Source: Kalaharituber pfeilii
Taxonomy: Eukaryota > Ascomycota > Pezizomycetes > Pezizales > Pezizaceae
Assembly: GCA_015179045.1 (NCBI GenBank)
Contig: WHUZ01000065.1
Span: 296,677-360,676, forward strand
Reading direction: 5' to 3'
DNA length: 64,000 nucleotides
The notes under the pieces are model-generated. The model saw only the letters and a program-made list of their open reading frames with translations. It did no database searches and was not told the origin of the DNA. Both the position numbers and the translations under genes were made by a program. The number at the start of each line of letters is the position of its first letter. The first letter of the stretch is position 1. Positions 45,365 to 56,323 of this stretch are shown here, piece by piece.

Positions 45365-45407
45365 CCAATTTTTTTTTTTTTTTATATATCATTACTCGCA
45401 TTCCGCC
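45365..45407 (-). mobile_element. Micro hairpin-tail retroinsertion (43 bp)
   Basis: Poly(T), then ATATATCATTACTCGCATTC and CGCC: the reverse of the hairpin-family tail cut inside the hairpin. It is flanked by the exact 9 bp duplication GTTGTCGGA at 45356-45364 and 45408-45416. Confidence 0.75.
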
Positions 45408-45859
45408 GTTGTCGGAAGTAGAATGCCCCAACGCCTTCCTCCGTGTTACGGAAAATTGCCAACCGACTTGTCCCCCGTTACATCAAAAATGTAGGTCAGG
45501 AGCTATGCTAAGCTGCTGGGCTCCCTAAAGGGGTAAAGACGCTGTTAACAGGGGTTGAGCGACTCAAGGGACAACTTGAATGATAGGAAACACAGAAGAA
45601 GAACATGGCTCGGAAACACTGAGACACAGGGATCACGGATCTGATATTCACTAAGGTTATTTGTTCAAAAAAATGAGCGGAAGGGCTTTCTCAAAAAGTC
45701 CCCCAGAACACTAACTAATGAGAACGTCATATGCAAACGAGGGCCAGTGTTTGTACCCATGCCATTTGCGGTTTGCTCTATGCATACCATTTCATGTATT
45801 CCTCCGTTTCCTCTATGCACCTATCCCCCCTGCAACAGGGGTAGGTCCCTTATGTGCCT

Positions 45860-45968
45860 AAATCGCCATAGCCCCGGGCGGCATGCGATCAATGATATGC
45901 AGCACGCGATTAATGATAATTAAAAAAAAAAAAAAAAAAAGGATCAATGATATATTAAAAAAAAAAAA
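45860..45968 (+). mobile_element. Hairpin-family insertion carrying a nested micro-insertion
   Basis: The outer copy reads AAATCGCCATAGCCCCGGGC, GGCATGCGATCAATGATAT, then ATTAAAA. Its tail is interrupted at 45899-45941 by a second 43 bp copy (GCAGCACGCGATTAATGATA plus A tail). The interruption is flanked by the exact 12 bp duplication GATCAATGATAT at 45887-45898 and 45942-45953. Confidence 0.85.
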
Positions 45969-46679
45969 GAAAGAAAAAATCCCAAAGGGATCGGCAACGA
46001 GAGGCGAAGCGACACTGCACCGCTCCTAGGGGACCCACGCGCGACAAAAACGATTTCAAACGGCCAGGTTTTCTGTTTCCCCAGTACTACATTTTTTTGC
46101 AGGCAGCACCAATTAGTATATCCCGTTTGTTTTCGAGGGAACGTTCCTGATATCACTTGCACCAGAGACGTTGCGGCAATCACCGTTTTTCATGACCCAC
46201 GAAGCGAATCTTGGGGCGGTGACATTGTTGCCTATATCGTGGCGCCACCTTCCATTGTCACATAGGTATTCCATCTCCCATGTCGGTCCCGGTTTTCAAT
46301 TGCCCATTGCCCGCGGTCTATTAGGGAGAGTCATATTGACATCAACTCTGCCATTTCTTTGATTGAAGGCGCGCCATTCCAAAATGCCGCATCCGAGATC
46401 AAAAGCCTGAGAAGCGCCTTGTCATGAGTCTTCATTTCCATGCCTTCTTCGATGGAACTCCGACCACTAGACTGGATGCAAAACTTGATTTTCAGTGCGT
46501 TGTCGTCGGCCTACTTCTCCCTTGTCTGGTGTCTTTCGAGATCGTGTGTGCGAATTGCTTAGTTGGCGAACGAATTGAAGCAACGAAACCTTCGTTTTCC
46601 CTCCCAGAGCCCAAGGCCATGGGGGCTCAATGGAGAGGTATTGAGAGTCTCGTTCAATTCTGAGCTGGAGAACAGGGTT

Positions 46680-46741
46680 TTTTTTTTTTTTTTTTATATA
46701 TATCATTAATCGCTTGCCGCCCTATGGGCCATGGCGATGTA
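46680..46741 (-). mobile_element. Micro hairpin-tail retroinsertion (62 bp)
   Basis: Poly(T), ATATATATCATTAATCGCTT, then GCCGCCCTATGGGCCATGGC. Exact 13 bp duplication GGAGAACAGGGTT at 46667-46679 and 46742-46754. Confidence 0.92.
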
Positions 46742-46800
46742 GGAGAACAGGGTTGTCCGGGATCTCATTGAGGGGACTGTAATGCTCCAACGAGCTTGGA

Positions 46801-46859
46801 TTCGCCATAGCCCACAGTGCGGTATGCGATTAATGATATAAAAAAAAAAAAAAAAAAAA
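46801..46859 (+). mobile_element. Micro hairpin-tail retroinsertion (59 bp)
   Basis: TTCGCCATAGCCCACAGTGC, GGTATGCGATTAATGATAT, then A tail. Exact 9 bp duplication GAGCTTGGA at 46792-46800 and 46860-46868. It lies only 60 bp from the previous, oppositely oriented insertion. Confidence 0.9.
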
Positions 46860-46868
46860 GAGCTTGGA

Positions 46869-48003
46869 AGTTAGAAATTCTAATAATGATGGACAATTGA
46901 GAGCTGGAGCCTCCCCCCTCGTTTTTACTTTCTGCTTTCTAATTCGTTTTTATTTGTATTTTATCTTCCTATCGTCTGTGCAAGTATTCAAGCTAGTTGG
47001 TCCTTCGTCACCACGGTCTATGGGACTGTATAAGCGTCTTTTGTATCCGATAATTATTTACGATGGACAGCCCCTTTTATGGTCGATTCCAGCAACAGTA
47101 GCGCGAGCGTAGGTGAGTGTGATTGGGCAGGCCATGCATTCAATCCGGCGTCGAAAGCTCTGCTATGGGTGCAGTTGCCGGAGGCAAACATTGGAGTGGT
47201 GCAAGCGCATACCCCTTGTAGAAATGTTCCTCTGTATTGGGATGAGACGGCATCGTTTGGTTATGATGGAAGGGAGCAAGAAGTGGCTTTGCGTGGCACA
47301 TTCGTATGATGGGACAGGTTAGCATATTGTATCTGGATAAATGATTGTATTGCGGGCGGACTCCAGAGCAACCAGCTGGCGAGGACATGGAAACGGCCAC
47401 CTGAGGCATGGTTGTGCCCTCTAGGTCGCATAAGCTGCCATATCCACCTTCAATGGTACTGCGAGGACGGGATCAGGTAGGGCTAGGTCTGGACATGGAG
47501 AGGGGGCCCAGAAGGCGGTAGCAGTTGACTCGAAGTCGCCAATCGTCCAGCAAGCATGACAGAGGTACATGCAAGTGCTCCCAAAACGCAAATCCTCACT
47601 GCCAGAAGGACCTCTGCCAGAGCCGGGGCACTAGGCCATCGCAGTTGGTGCATCTCACCCAAGCCAAGGAAACGCCAGGGGGCTGAGTAGGTCGATGACT
47701 ACAGTATAAGCTTCCCATAAGAGCCTTCTTACTTCAGGATGTCAGTGGAGAAGCAGAAAAGGCTTGCCTTGGGGCGTGCGGATAGAGGCTCCTGCAAAGA
47801 AGGGAACAACACTGAGGAACAGGAGGTTATCCATTCTCAATAATCTCCTGGACCGTTGTCACGACTTCGAGTGCGACTTCTCGTTCTTCCCCATTCGTTT
47901 TCTGAATATCTCGTAGTAGCTGTGCCCTTTACACTGTAGTTGAGCATTTTCCGAAACATTCTCGCAGCCAACGTTGCTACATTTTGCCCTTCTCTAACGA
48001 GCA
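46869..48003. other. Intergenic, no gene seen
   Basis: Unique-looking sequence. Short frames at 47079-47322 on both strands have no recognisable domain, and I cannot support a spliced model. Confidence 0.4.
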
Positions 48004-48555
48004 CTACGTAAGGAGGGTCTTCCCGAATAACAACTTCGAGGTTTTTTGTTGAATGGGAAGGTCAGCTGTCGGTGATCGGTTCGACATGTTGTGAACTAGA
48101 GCTGATATACAGTAATAGGTTTCGGTAGCATCTAACAGTAGTTGCGCACGCTGTTTAGGTGTTTGGGCTTTGGCAAGCATTTGATCTATATACTGTATTA
48201 TTGCGGCCTGAAACCCAGAATGTTCCTGCGTCTTCTTCTCCAGGTCCAAGGTCTTTTCTCTGTCCTCGATTCCCGTTTCGGAGAGCCATAGCCAGCGTGG
48301 AGTCCAGATTCTGTATATGGAGCAAAGCTCGAGCAAAAGTAGCCGACGTTCCGCATCTGGCAGAAGATGGGAATCCGGGAGGGCTAACGGTGACGAATAA
48401 GCCTACTTTGTCACCACCACCACAAGGCGAAAATCGATGGTAATACAGTAAACGTTTCCTCTGTCCTGCGAGCGATGAACGAGGGGGTAATGCATTAGCA
48501 GAGCTCGAAGCCGCTGACGAAGCATTGAGGTCGAGTAGCGTTGTACCGGTATCAT
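48004..48555 (-). CDS. Hypothetical protein (two exons, 151 aa)
   Basis: Exon 1 48555-48407 begins at ATG and reads MIPVQRYSTSMLRQRLRALL, rich in Arg and Leu like a mitochondrial presequence. Exon 2 48310-48004 reads IWTPRWLWLSETGIEDREKT and continues through a helical, charged segment (EKKTQEHSGFQAAIIQYIDQ, MLAKAQTPKQRAQLLLDATE). The 96 nt intron has GTAGGC and CAG ends and joins the frames exactly; the total is 456 nt. GGTATATAAACC lies ~155 bp upstream on the same strand. No family is recognised. Organelle targeting is only a guess from composition. Without the intron neither exon has an ATG-initiated frame of this length, which is why the model is moderate. Confidence 0.5.
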
Positions 48556-48705
48556 TGGTTATAGTAATGTTATATTTCAAATAAAGGAAGGAATTGAGGA
48601 CACAAAATTGACATGTCGCAAATTTCGGGGAAGCACTGTTGATTCACCGAGTGGTTTAATTTTTGTGGGTTTGCAAAGTGTGCAGTCGAGAGAAGCTGAC
48701 AGGAA

Positions 48706-48717
48706 GGTTTATATACC
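48706..48717 (-). promoter_or_regulatory. TATA-like element
   Basis: GGTATATAAACC on the minus strand, about 150 bp before the start codon of the two-exon gene at 48 kb. Position and orientation fit a core promoter; this is inferred from sequence alone. Confidence 0.45.
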
Positions 48718-50477
48718 CCATTTCCGTTCCTCTCTCACACAAGTTCTAGCTTTACATGCGCACATCTTTCAGCAATGTCAGGTTTCCTGCCAACAGCACC
48801 CATCCGTATCCCTGCACGCGACTGGCTAAATTCACAGGGAAACACATCAAGACCGGGAAGCGGTTTCGCAAACCAACCACTGTTGACCACTTTGTCCCGA
48901 GGATTAAGCAAATCTCGTTAAGCACGAATCTAGCAGGACATGCCGACTCCTGCTGGTTGTCATATTCTAAACTAAGCTACATGGGTGAGATGACTCCTCA
49001 AGATGCAAATGGAAAAGTCGGAGAATGAAGTTAACCTGGAGATGAAATAGAAGCATGCAAGGGAGAGATGATGTCAATGATTAGAAAAATGTTTGTACAT
49101 TCCCGGTATGATCTTCGATTATCTACGTTGAACGCATGCCAAACTAGCCTAAACTGGATGCATTCTTCGGGAAACGACATCTCTGTAACGCAATGATAAA
49201 CGCAACAACTATCGACTTGTACAAATTTGCATTGTGCATCTAGGGAGAAAACGTATTCACATCCCGTACAAAGAGAAGTTCATATGCCTTCTCCCGTGCA
49301 TGTAACTTGAAAACCCCGTCAAGAAGACGTTCCCGGGCTTTATCAGGGTATCGACAGATTTCGCTCATCTGTTGCCTGTGCTATATAACTAGCTACTGAA
49401 AATTGATTGTCCTTACAAGCTTCCTCGGGTGTTATGCAACTATAGCCACTGTTTTGTGATTTTACTTTTGATGATCGATGTTCTTGAGGAAGTTTCTAAA
49501 CGTTACCGAAGTGTGTGCTGTTTGTAAACTAGGGTGCAACATTATCTCAATTGTGCTTCTAGTTACAATGAGCTACGCAGCATGTGAATCGTAGCCTCAC
49601 AATCGTCTCCACGATTTTTATGTCTGTGATTCCTACGTAGACTTGGTCAACGTAAGCTCCAACGAATTTTACATTCATGTTGGCATCCGTTCGGAATGTG
49701 CACAACAAAATATATAGGGCCAGGTACTGTGCACTAATGATAGCAAAAGCGGTCGGATACTTGGTTACCGTAGGGTTAGCTCGGCGGGACTGGAGAGAAT
49801 GGTGCGGTTAGCCGGAGAATGGTCTGTTAACCGGCCACGGGTGGCTGGGAGTAAACGATGCATCCGGTCGAATGTCGTTCTGAAAGTTTTGTTGGATTCG
49901 ACATTAAGGGCAATCAAACTAGACTTTATTAAAATCTCGTTATAGCTCAAATGGAAAATTAAATCAGTCAAAGGTGCTTAAACTCTAAAGCCCCAGTATT
50001 TCGTAATAGCGCGATAAAGTGGGTAGCTACAAAACTAGTACGACAAGGACTGGTGGAGAGGCCGCGCCAAAAAACAAAAGAGGCAGTTTTTCGTTGATAA
50101 TTCGTTTTGTGTGCGGTGCCTTCCTTAATTATGAAACAGATAAACGGCCGCTGGGGTCTATTGTTTGAAAACCCTGATTGTATAACTAGAAAATTGTAGT
50201 CTTCGTTTCTTCACGCCAACTAGCACTGGCTGTGGGCGCGGTAGATCATTAGGTCACTAATTGAGCACAAAATGCAACAAGTCATTTGTTCGTTATGAGA
50301 TGCATTATATACGCCTATCCCATAGCTACTGTAATACAAAAGTTTTCCCACCGTTGGTATGAGACAGACTATGTAATTGGTACCGTCATGCTTCTTGTCG
50401 GTGATAAACAGTCAAGGCATTGATATTCTCCGAGACCAAGACTCACCCTGGGGTAGACTCCACTATGGCGTGTCTTA
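48718..50477. other. Intergenic, no gene seen
   Basis: AT-rich, no domain-bearing frame, no obvious repeat. Short frames at 48756-49028 and 49765-49971 look random. Confidence 0.4.
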
Positions 50478-50820
50478 ATGCAGGAGGGAAAATTTACAAG
50501 CTCAGTCGTGTTATACCTGGATAAGCACACGAGACTAGATAAGCACGTTGAGCCGGAGAGAGTGAGATTGGGAGGGGAAATGGTTGAGGTCTTGCGTTTA
50601 CGAGTGGGACAAGGGGACGGAAATAGACCGAGACTGGTTTTCTTCCTTTACGCCTGTAACAACGGGACTTCCCCTTCACACTAGAGGAGCCGGGGATCAC
50701 TACTTAAACGCCCGTATTTTTTGGTTTTTCGTTTTGTTTACCTATTATCCCATATGTAACTAAATCGCCATAGCCCTGAGGGCGGCATGCGATTACTGAT
50801 ATTAAAAAAAAAAAAAAAAA
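50478..50820 (+). mobile_element. Second ORF1-bearing retroelement copy with hairpin tail
   Basis: The same order as the element at 43.3 kb. An ORF1-like peptide (GKFTSSVVLYLDKHTRL..ERVRLGGEMVEVLRLRVGQG) is followed by ~150 bp and then ACTAAATCGCCATAGCCCTG, AGGGCGGCATGCGATTACTG and poly(A) at about 50803-50820. The 5' limit and target duplication are not found, so boundaries are approximate. Confidence 0.6.
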
Positions 50821-52121
50821 ATTCGGGCAGTCGACGGTAGCGTGCGCACTCGGTTCCAAGTCCATGTCGGTAAATACGGTACAAGCTTGGGCGTCACGCC
50901 TTTCGCCAGAAACCGACTTGGGAGCAAGTGCGTGATGTCAGTTCGGTTGTTACCTAACATGGGGACACCGACCTGGGCCCGAGTCGGCTTCGGAGTACTT
51001 TTTTGCCTGGGCGACTTGGTACATGTCGGTTTTGGCTAGGCTGCAGGTCAAACAGAAATTGATACCCAGGCGCACGCCTGTATACGATGGACCTCGGGGT
51101 CTTTTCAAGAAATATCCCCAACTTGGGAACGGCGGAATTAATCCCACCGATGCGATTCAGCCATTCGCTTCAAGGTCACCAGGGCGACAAGTGTTCGCCG
51201 TATTACCGTATACACTTAGATCGTGTAGCAGTGACGGAGGTCATCAAAGTTTCCATTGCTAGGACTGTAAATTTCAAAATATAGACTAATGCTATACAAT
51301 GTATAAGTTATCCAGTACCGTGCTATATTTTCTCCCCAAGGTACCTCAAATATCCAGATTCGCGCAATGACCAGTAGTTTTAGATGGAAGCTCAGATATT
51401 CAGATTATACCCATCTGCATTTCTTAATACATGCACCTTTGGACACATCCAAGGTTCAACATAACAAGTCATTACAACATACCCATCCTCATTCCCGATA
51501 CACCAGGCGCATATCACGCCAAGTCGTGCAGTAGATGGAAATTTCAATTTTGTTTTTCTCTTGCACCGATTGTTACTGCGAGCCAATTGATCCACCCAGC
51601 CTTGCTAATGTAATTAGAAAACCAAACATGAACCGTACACCGAAAGAAAGAAAGAATCTCAACGGGGAAAAGAAAAGCAACGAACAGGATATGAGAGTTA
51701 ACCTTAGAAATTCACTATAACGTTCCAGTCTTTTATCTCACTAACTCCGGACATATTACCTGAAAGATGTAGTAGATGGATAATTTTCATTTTGATTTGT
51801 TGATGCGGATACTTGGAAATTCGAATATATAAATTACTATTTCCGAACTAATTGACCTGATGGTAAAAAAAACGAAAAATACTGTAACTTGAACCATACG
51901 CCGGAAGAAGGAATTGTGGAAGGAAAAAAAAAAAAACAAAGGAAATAACCCACTCTGTCCCCCCGCCCCCTTTTACATAAAAAGAAAGGAAGGAAAGGAA
52001 AAGAAAAGAAAAGACAAAAGGGAAAATGCGTTAAGGAAAAGGAGAAAAAAAAAGCAAAGAATATGGTCGCCGAAGCAACAAATCTCCCCTCAATCATAAA
52101 CATTTTTATTACTTCATGTGA
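50821..52121. other. Intergenic, no gene seen
   Basis: 50821-51040 is rich in CGAC/GTCGG words and resembles in composition the long intron of the AKR gene. 51900-52060 is strongly purine-rich (GGAAAGGAAAAGAAAAGAAA). No gene supported. Confidence 0.4.
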
Positions 52122-52865
52122 TTATAGCATAGCCATGAGCGCCGCGACCACGACACCCATCCCTACGGAGGGCAAGACATGTTCCACGAACGTCCCCGCA
52201 GCTGAATCCGACTCCGACTCCGACGGCGCGCTATTAGACGGCGTGGGGCTCGTCGGCACAGACTCATTTCTCCCTGTGGACGGCGTCGCAGTACTCGACG
52301 GTGCCGGCACACCCGACGGTGCCGGCACACTCGAGTTCGTCTCATTCCTCCCGCTGAAAACCTCGTCATTATGATCATCCTTCGTCTCCAAGTCCTTCTG
52401 CTCCACCCGCAGCTCCTGCGGCTTCCCTAGTCCAAACCCATCCAACTCCACCGCGCACGCCGTCTGCGCGACCCACCCCACCCCATACACATCCACCGCC
52501 TCCTTCTCGTCCTGGAACCCCGACTGCTCCCGCACGCACGCAATGCACTCCGTCAGCGCGGAGAGCGTCTTCTCGTCGCACACGCAAGTGCGGATTTTAC
52601 TCAATTCCGGCGCTAGCGGGGTGGAGGAGACGTTCGACGCTCCATGGTGCTGGTCGAACAGGTCCCAGAAAGACGGGGAGGTCTCGGTGATGCAGGTGTC
52701 GACATTATAGAAGGTCCCGCAGGAGTGTCCGGAGCTGCCATCCTTTGCGCATGCGAGCAACGCGTCGGTGATTTTTTGCTCTTTGGTTAGTGGCGCTTGG
52801 GCGAAAGCGGTGGTCGGGGCGAGGAGCAGGAGAGCTGCGAAGAGAGTCGCGATGGTTGCCGGCAT
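52122..52865 (-). CDS. Predicted GPI-anchored Cys-rich cell-surface protein (247 aa)
   Basis: Single exon. Residues 1-22 (MPATIATLFAALLLLAPTTA..) form a signal peptide cleaved after AFA. A domain of ~130 residues has eight Cys (LLACAKDG, GHSCGTF, VDTCITE, RTCVCDEK, TECIACV, QTACAVE). A Ser/Thr/Pro-rich stalk with N-glycosylation sequons (NVS, NET, NSS, NES) and an acidic SESESDSAAG region follow. The final ~20 residues (VLPSVGMGVVVAALMAML) are hydrophobic and follow small residues, as in a GPI-attachment signal. It probably sits in the plasma membrane or cell wall; its ligand is unknown. Eight Cys recall CFEM domains, but the spacing does not match well enough to say so. Confidence 0.85.
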   Translation of the reverse strand: MPATIATLFAALLLLAPTTAFAQAPLTKEQKITDALLACAKDGSSGHSCGTFYNVDTCITETSPSFWDLFDQHHGASNVSSTPLAPELSKIRTCVCDEKTLSALTECIACVREQSGFQDEKEAVDVYGVGWVAQTACAVELDGFGLGKPQELRVEQKDLETKDDHNDEVFSGRNETNSSVPAPSGVPAPSSTATPSTGRNESVPTSPTPSNSAPSESESDSAAGTFVEHVLPSVGMGVVVAALMAML

Positions 52866-55258
52866 TTTTGTATTTCCCTCGTGGTTTCTAGAAAATTTTG
52901 TTCGAATAAAGGAGCAATTGACGAATCTATTCTTTTTTTTTTGAGAAATTGGAAAAATATCCGATAAATTAAACGTCTAAGTCGGAAAAAAAAAGAGAAA
53001 AAATTCTAACAGAAACTATCTCCGCGCTGCGAAATCGAAGGAATCGAAGTCTATTGCGTGTCTCCCAGAGACCAAGGAAGAAAAATACACAGGGTAAGGG
53101 AAAAAAAAAAAGACTTTGCCGGAAAACGCAGGAGATCTAATAAGAGATTGCTCGACGCCTAGCAAGAGAAGAAGAAAAAGGGAGGAAAAACCAAGACCGT
53201 GATGCGCTCTATATACCTGTAGCCTCTTTAAGTCATGCTAGTTATGCTTCAGCTCGATACTAGTGTTGACGATACCTAGCCGGGTGGTTGACGCGCGCGC
53301 GCGCTGACATGAGCAATGCACGCAGGGAATAATTGTTAACAAGCTTTCATACGAACCCCCTTTTACATGTAAGCACTACAAAGCACCGTATCCTTGAGGC
53401 TCAACTTGCTACAATTGAGCCGTTGAGTTACAGACCCTACGGAAAGCGTCGACGGGCGCTACCATCACCCTGGCGATGTAACAAAGCCTGACACAAGAAT
53501 CGAGTACAACGTTACTTGGAGGTATCCAAGCACAAACCAAATCCCCTCCTGAGTTGAATATCCAATACCTAATTGGTTCAACACAAATCCACCTACAAAC
53601 CTGCTAATTAACATGTATTCGTTCCTGCGCCGGGTAAACGACGAGGGACAAACCCGCAATTTTACGATTATTCTACGTGAACCAATGAAACGTTTCCAAA
53701 AATACCTGCGACGCACTTCAAACTGCGGTGTCGGGGGGGGAACAGTTAGCAGGCAGGGGTTTGTGGTGGCTGACACGTCCAGGGATTTGTGATTTTATGC
53801 GTTCCCAAGCTTGATGCCAAGAGAAGTACGGGGGAAGTAACAGTCAGCACGAACGTTTGACATGCCTTAATTTGAGAGTGAACTATGGGGTGCGGGGTAA
53901 ATAGCTACCGGTATGACGACGATCACGAATTGCTTTCCAAACTATGGCATAGAAGAAGTTCGATAACGCCAAGTCGAGGGTGAGCAATTACAGTAGTTAC
54001 AGTCCGCATAGCAAAATCACAGCAGGTTACCTCCCAATCATATGCAGTTCTTGTACGATTGAAGCAGTATGCTGGATAAAAATGGGACTGCCGTCTGGGT
54101 TCAAATTGTAACTGCCGGAGAACATTATTGATCTTACTACTTGTGTTGTCACGTACGTTGGCGAATTACTTACCGAAAGGAATTTATGCTTTAGTAATTT
54201 TTGGAACAGGAAAGCAATAGAACCATGGGTTCTTATTATTACTTACTTAATCTAAGTTTATTCTTTAGCTGATACTTAGATACGGAAGTGTCTGCCAATT
54301 CTAACGTTGGAACTGATGCCGTAATATTGCCTACGATTTAGTGCAAGTAGTATTAAACAAAACTCATACACCAACGATAGCAGAATCAGAATCTATTTCT
54401 ACAGCCGAATTCTACAGAAAATAGGTTACGCTATAAAGGTTCTATAACCAGGAAAAAAAATTACAAAAGCAGAAAGACAAAACCCAGTAGCGAGATAGTA
54501 TTTCTACAGTACTTAGTAAAATACTAATATAATACCAGTACTTCAAAATTCCAACCCCCTTTTCCACCAGAAAGAACTCCAGCTCTCGCATTTCTTTTGG
54601 TTTTTTGTTTTTTAAGGCATACTTTCGTAAATATGTACCGCCACCTTTTTGATATCGAAAAAAACAGAAACCATCATATAGTTCCGCAGGGTTGCGATTT
54701 TAAATCCCCCATTTTATTATTGTCAATTGATTGATTGCTTGCTTGCCTTTGTGCTGTTGAATTGTTGCATGGCATTGTAGTTTAAGATACCCAAAGTCTT
54801 GTGTTAGATGGTATAGCGAAGTCAACTGTACTCACAAAATTAATGGCCCCGCTGCAATTCGGGATGATGCTACCGGTACGCGCTGCTAAATTGAAACTAT
54901 ACTGCCGAATTGAACTGCACTGCCGAAACTGGATTTTGCTGCCGAATTTGACGAACAAAATTATTGAACTTGATTTTTGCAGGCAGCAGCTTATGGCTTG
55001 TCATTAGTTATGACATATTTTGTTGGGGGGGTGTTTGTGCACTACAGATACGTTGCTGTTCTTGTTCCTGATCAGTGATAGGTGTATTCAGCGGAGGAGC
55101 GTGAGTTGTAGAAAATACATACTGGTAGAAAAGTAGCATTCCTGGTTTTTCTTAGGTAAGATGGGCTACATAGCGAAAGCGAAAGGCCAAGGATAGCCGT
55201 CGCCGCCAAGGCCTCAAAGGGGTACTTCCAACTGAGCTGGTATCATAAGACTGAGCTT
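52866..55258. other. Intergenic, no gene seen
   Basis: Purine-rich promoter side of the preceding gene, then AT-rich sequence. It holds a (CG)n run near 53293-53304 and a G run at 53734. No frame with a recognisable domain. Confidence 0.4.
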
Positions 55259-56062
55259 TTACTGTAGCGTCTTCCCCTCCGACTGTATATCCCAACTGTC
55301 ACTCACCCAGCAAGCTTTGGGTGCCATCACCCGAGCAGTCGTACATTCGCACAACCATGCTGCTGTAAGCCTCTTCGCGGGGGCCTCCATCGTATCAATT
55401 CCGCCCTTCGCTCCTGCACCTGCAGGCGTCCGCAACAGCTCGACCCATACATACTTCTTGCTCCTTCCGACTCGCCAAAGTCCTTCAGGGCGTACGGGCC
55501 GGTGGCGGCGGACCGTCGTACATGGTGTGTACCTGCATGCGTGGGGGGTGGTTTTGTAAATGTGGGGGGAGAGTTGTCGTTGTCGGTACATGCTTTGGAG
55601 CTGCTGCTTCTGCCTTCCTGTGCGCATGCCCAACAGTCTCGCAAAACCCGATCCCTTTTCTTGCTGCATTAACATGATCAAAATCAAACTTGGTGGAAGC
55701 GCCGCGGTAGATGTGTTGTTCGACTCTGAGGTTAGCATGCTGGCGGACGTGCCACTGGTTGGTGAGCCATTTGTGTGTGACGGCAAGCGGTGCCTTGGTG
55801 CACGTGAGCGGATTTAACAGGATGCTGAGAACATTAGGAAGCGTCGATGGTCGGGAGTGACGTACATACGGCCGCTGCGCGGTGCTGGAGGCTGGACCGT
55901 GGTACCACGAGCCGTTCCTGACCAGCTACAGCATGTCGACCGCAAAACGAGCACTGTTGCTGCCGTTGTCGCCCTTGACAATCGCGTAGAGCGCAGAGGA
56001 AGGAGAAGCCGGCGGGAACTCCGGACTCTGCCTCCAATGCCTAACCCTAACCCAGCTGGGCA
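55259..56062 (-). pseudogene. Possible decayed gene, not recognised
   Basis: GC-rich stretch open in several frames on the minus strand. One frame starts at an ATG near 56062, about 30 bp below a TATATAT motif. It reads MPSWVRVRHWRQSPEFPPAS to FAVDML-stop, and goes on after that single TAG for over 150 residues (LVRNGSWYHGPASSTAQRPY..). No family is recognised and no intron removes the stop. It could equally be chance openness from base composition. Confidence 0.25.
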
Positions 56063-56253
56063 TGTTCTGGTTATGTTTGTCGGATATATAGTCGGGGTGT
56101 GTAAGTGAGAAGAGAAATTAGAGGTTGAAGGGCGAGCTACCCAGGACTTGCCTCCCACGGGGGGGGGGGGCAAGAGTCGATTACGGGGGGGTTTTCCTAT
56201 CCTACAAGTACTTACAGTGGGTGCGAGTGGGGCTGCGAGACGGGCCGGAGATT

Positions 56254-56311
56254 TTTTTTTTTTTTTTTTTATCACGTGACCCCGCTTGCAGCTGTTCGCC
56301 ATGGCAGGGCC
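56254..56311 (-). mobile_element. Micro LINE-tail retroinsertion (58 bp)
   Basis: Poly(T), ATCACGTGACCCCGCTTGCA, GCTGTTCGCCATGGCAGGGC. Exact 12 bp duplication GGGCCGGAGATT at 56242-56253 and 56312-56323. The inserted LINE part is nearly identical in sequence and start point to the insertion at 18808-18870. Confidence 0.92.
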
Positions 56312-56323
56312 GGGCCGGAGATT

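Noticed and set aside
46424..46706. 79-residue frames on both strands
   Set aside because: The minus-strand frame runs through the poly(T) of a retroinsertion and the plus-strand one ends at it; no recognisable family.
47079..47409. Overlapping frames on both strands near 47.2 kb
   Set aside because: Mutually antisense, no domain, no supporting splice or promoter signal.
56040..56058. Telomere-like CCTAACCCTAACCC
   Set aside because: Only about two and a third repeats; too short to claim an interstitial telomere and it may be chance.
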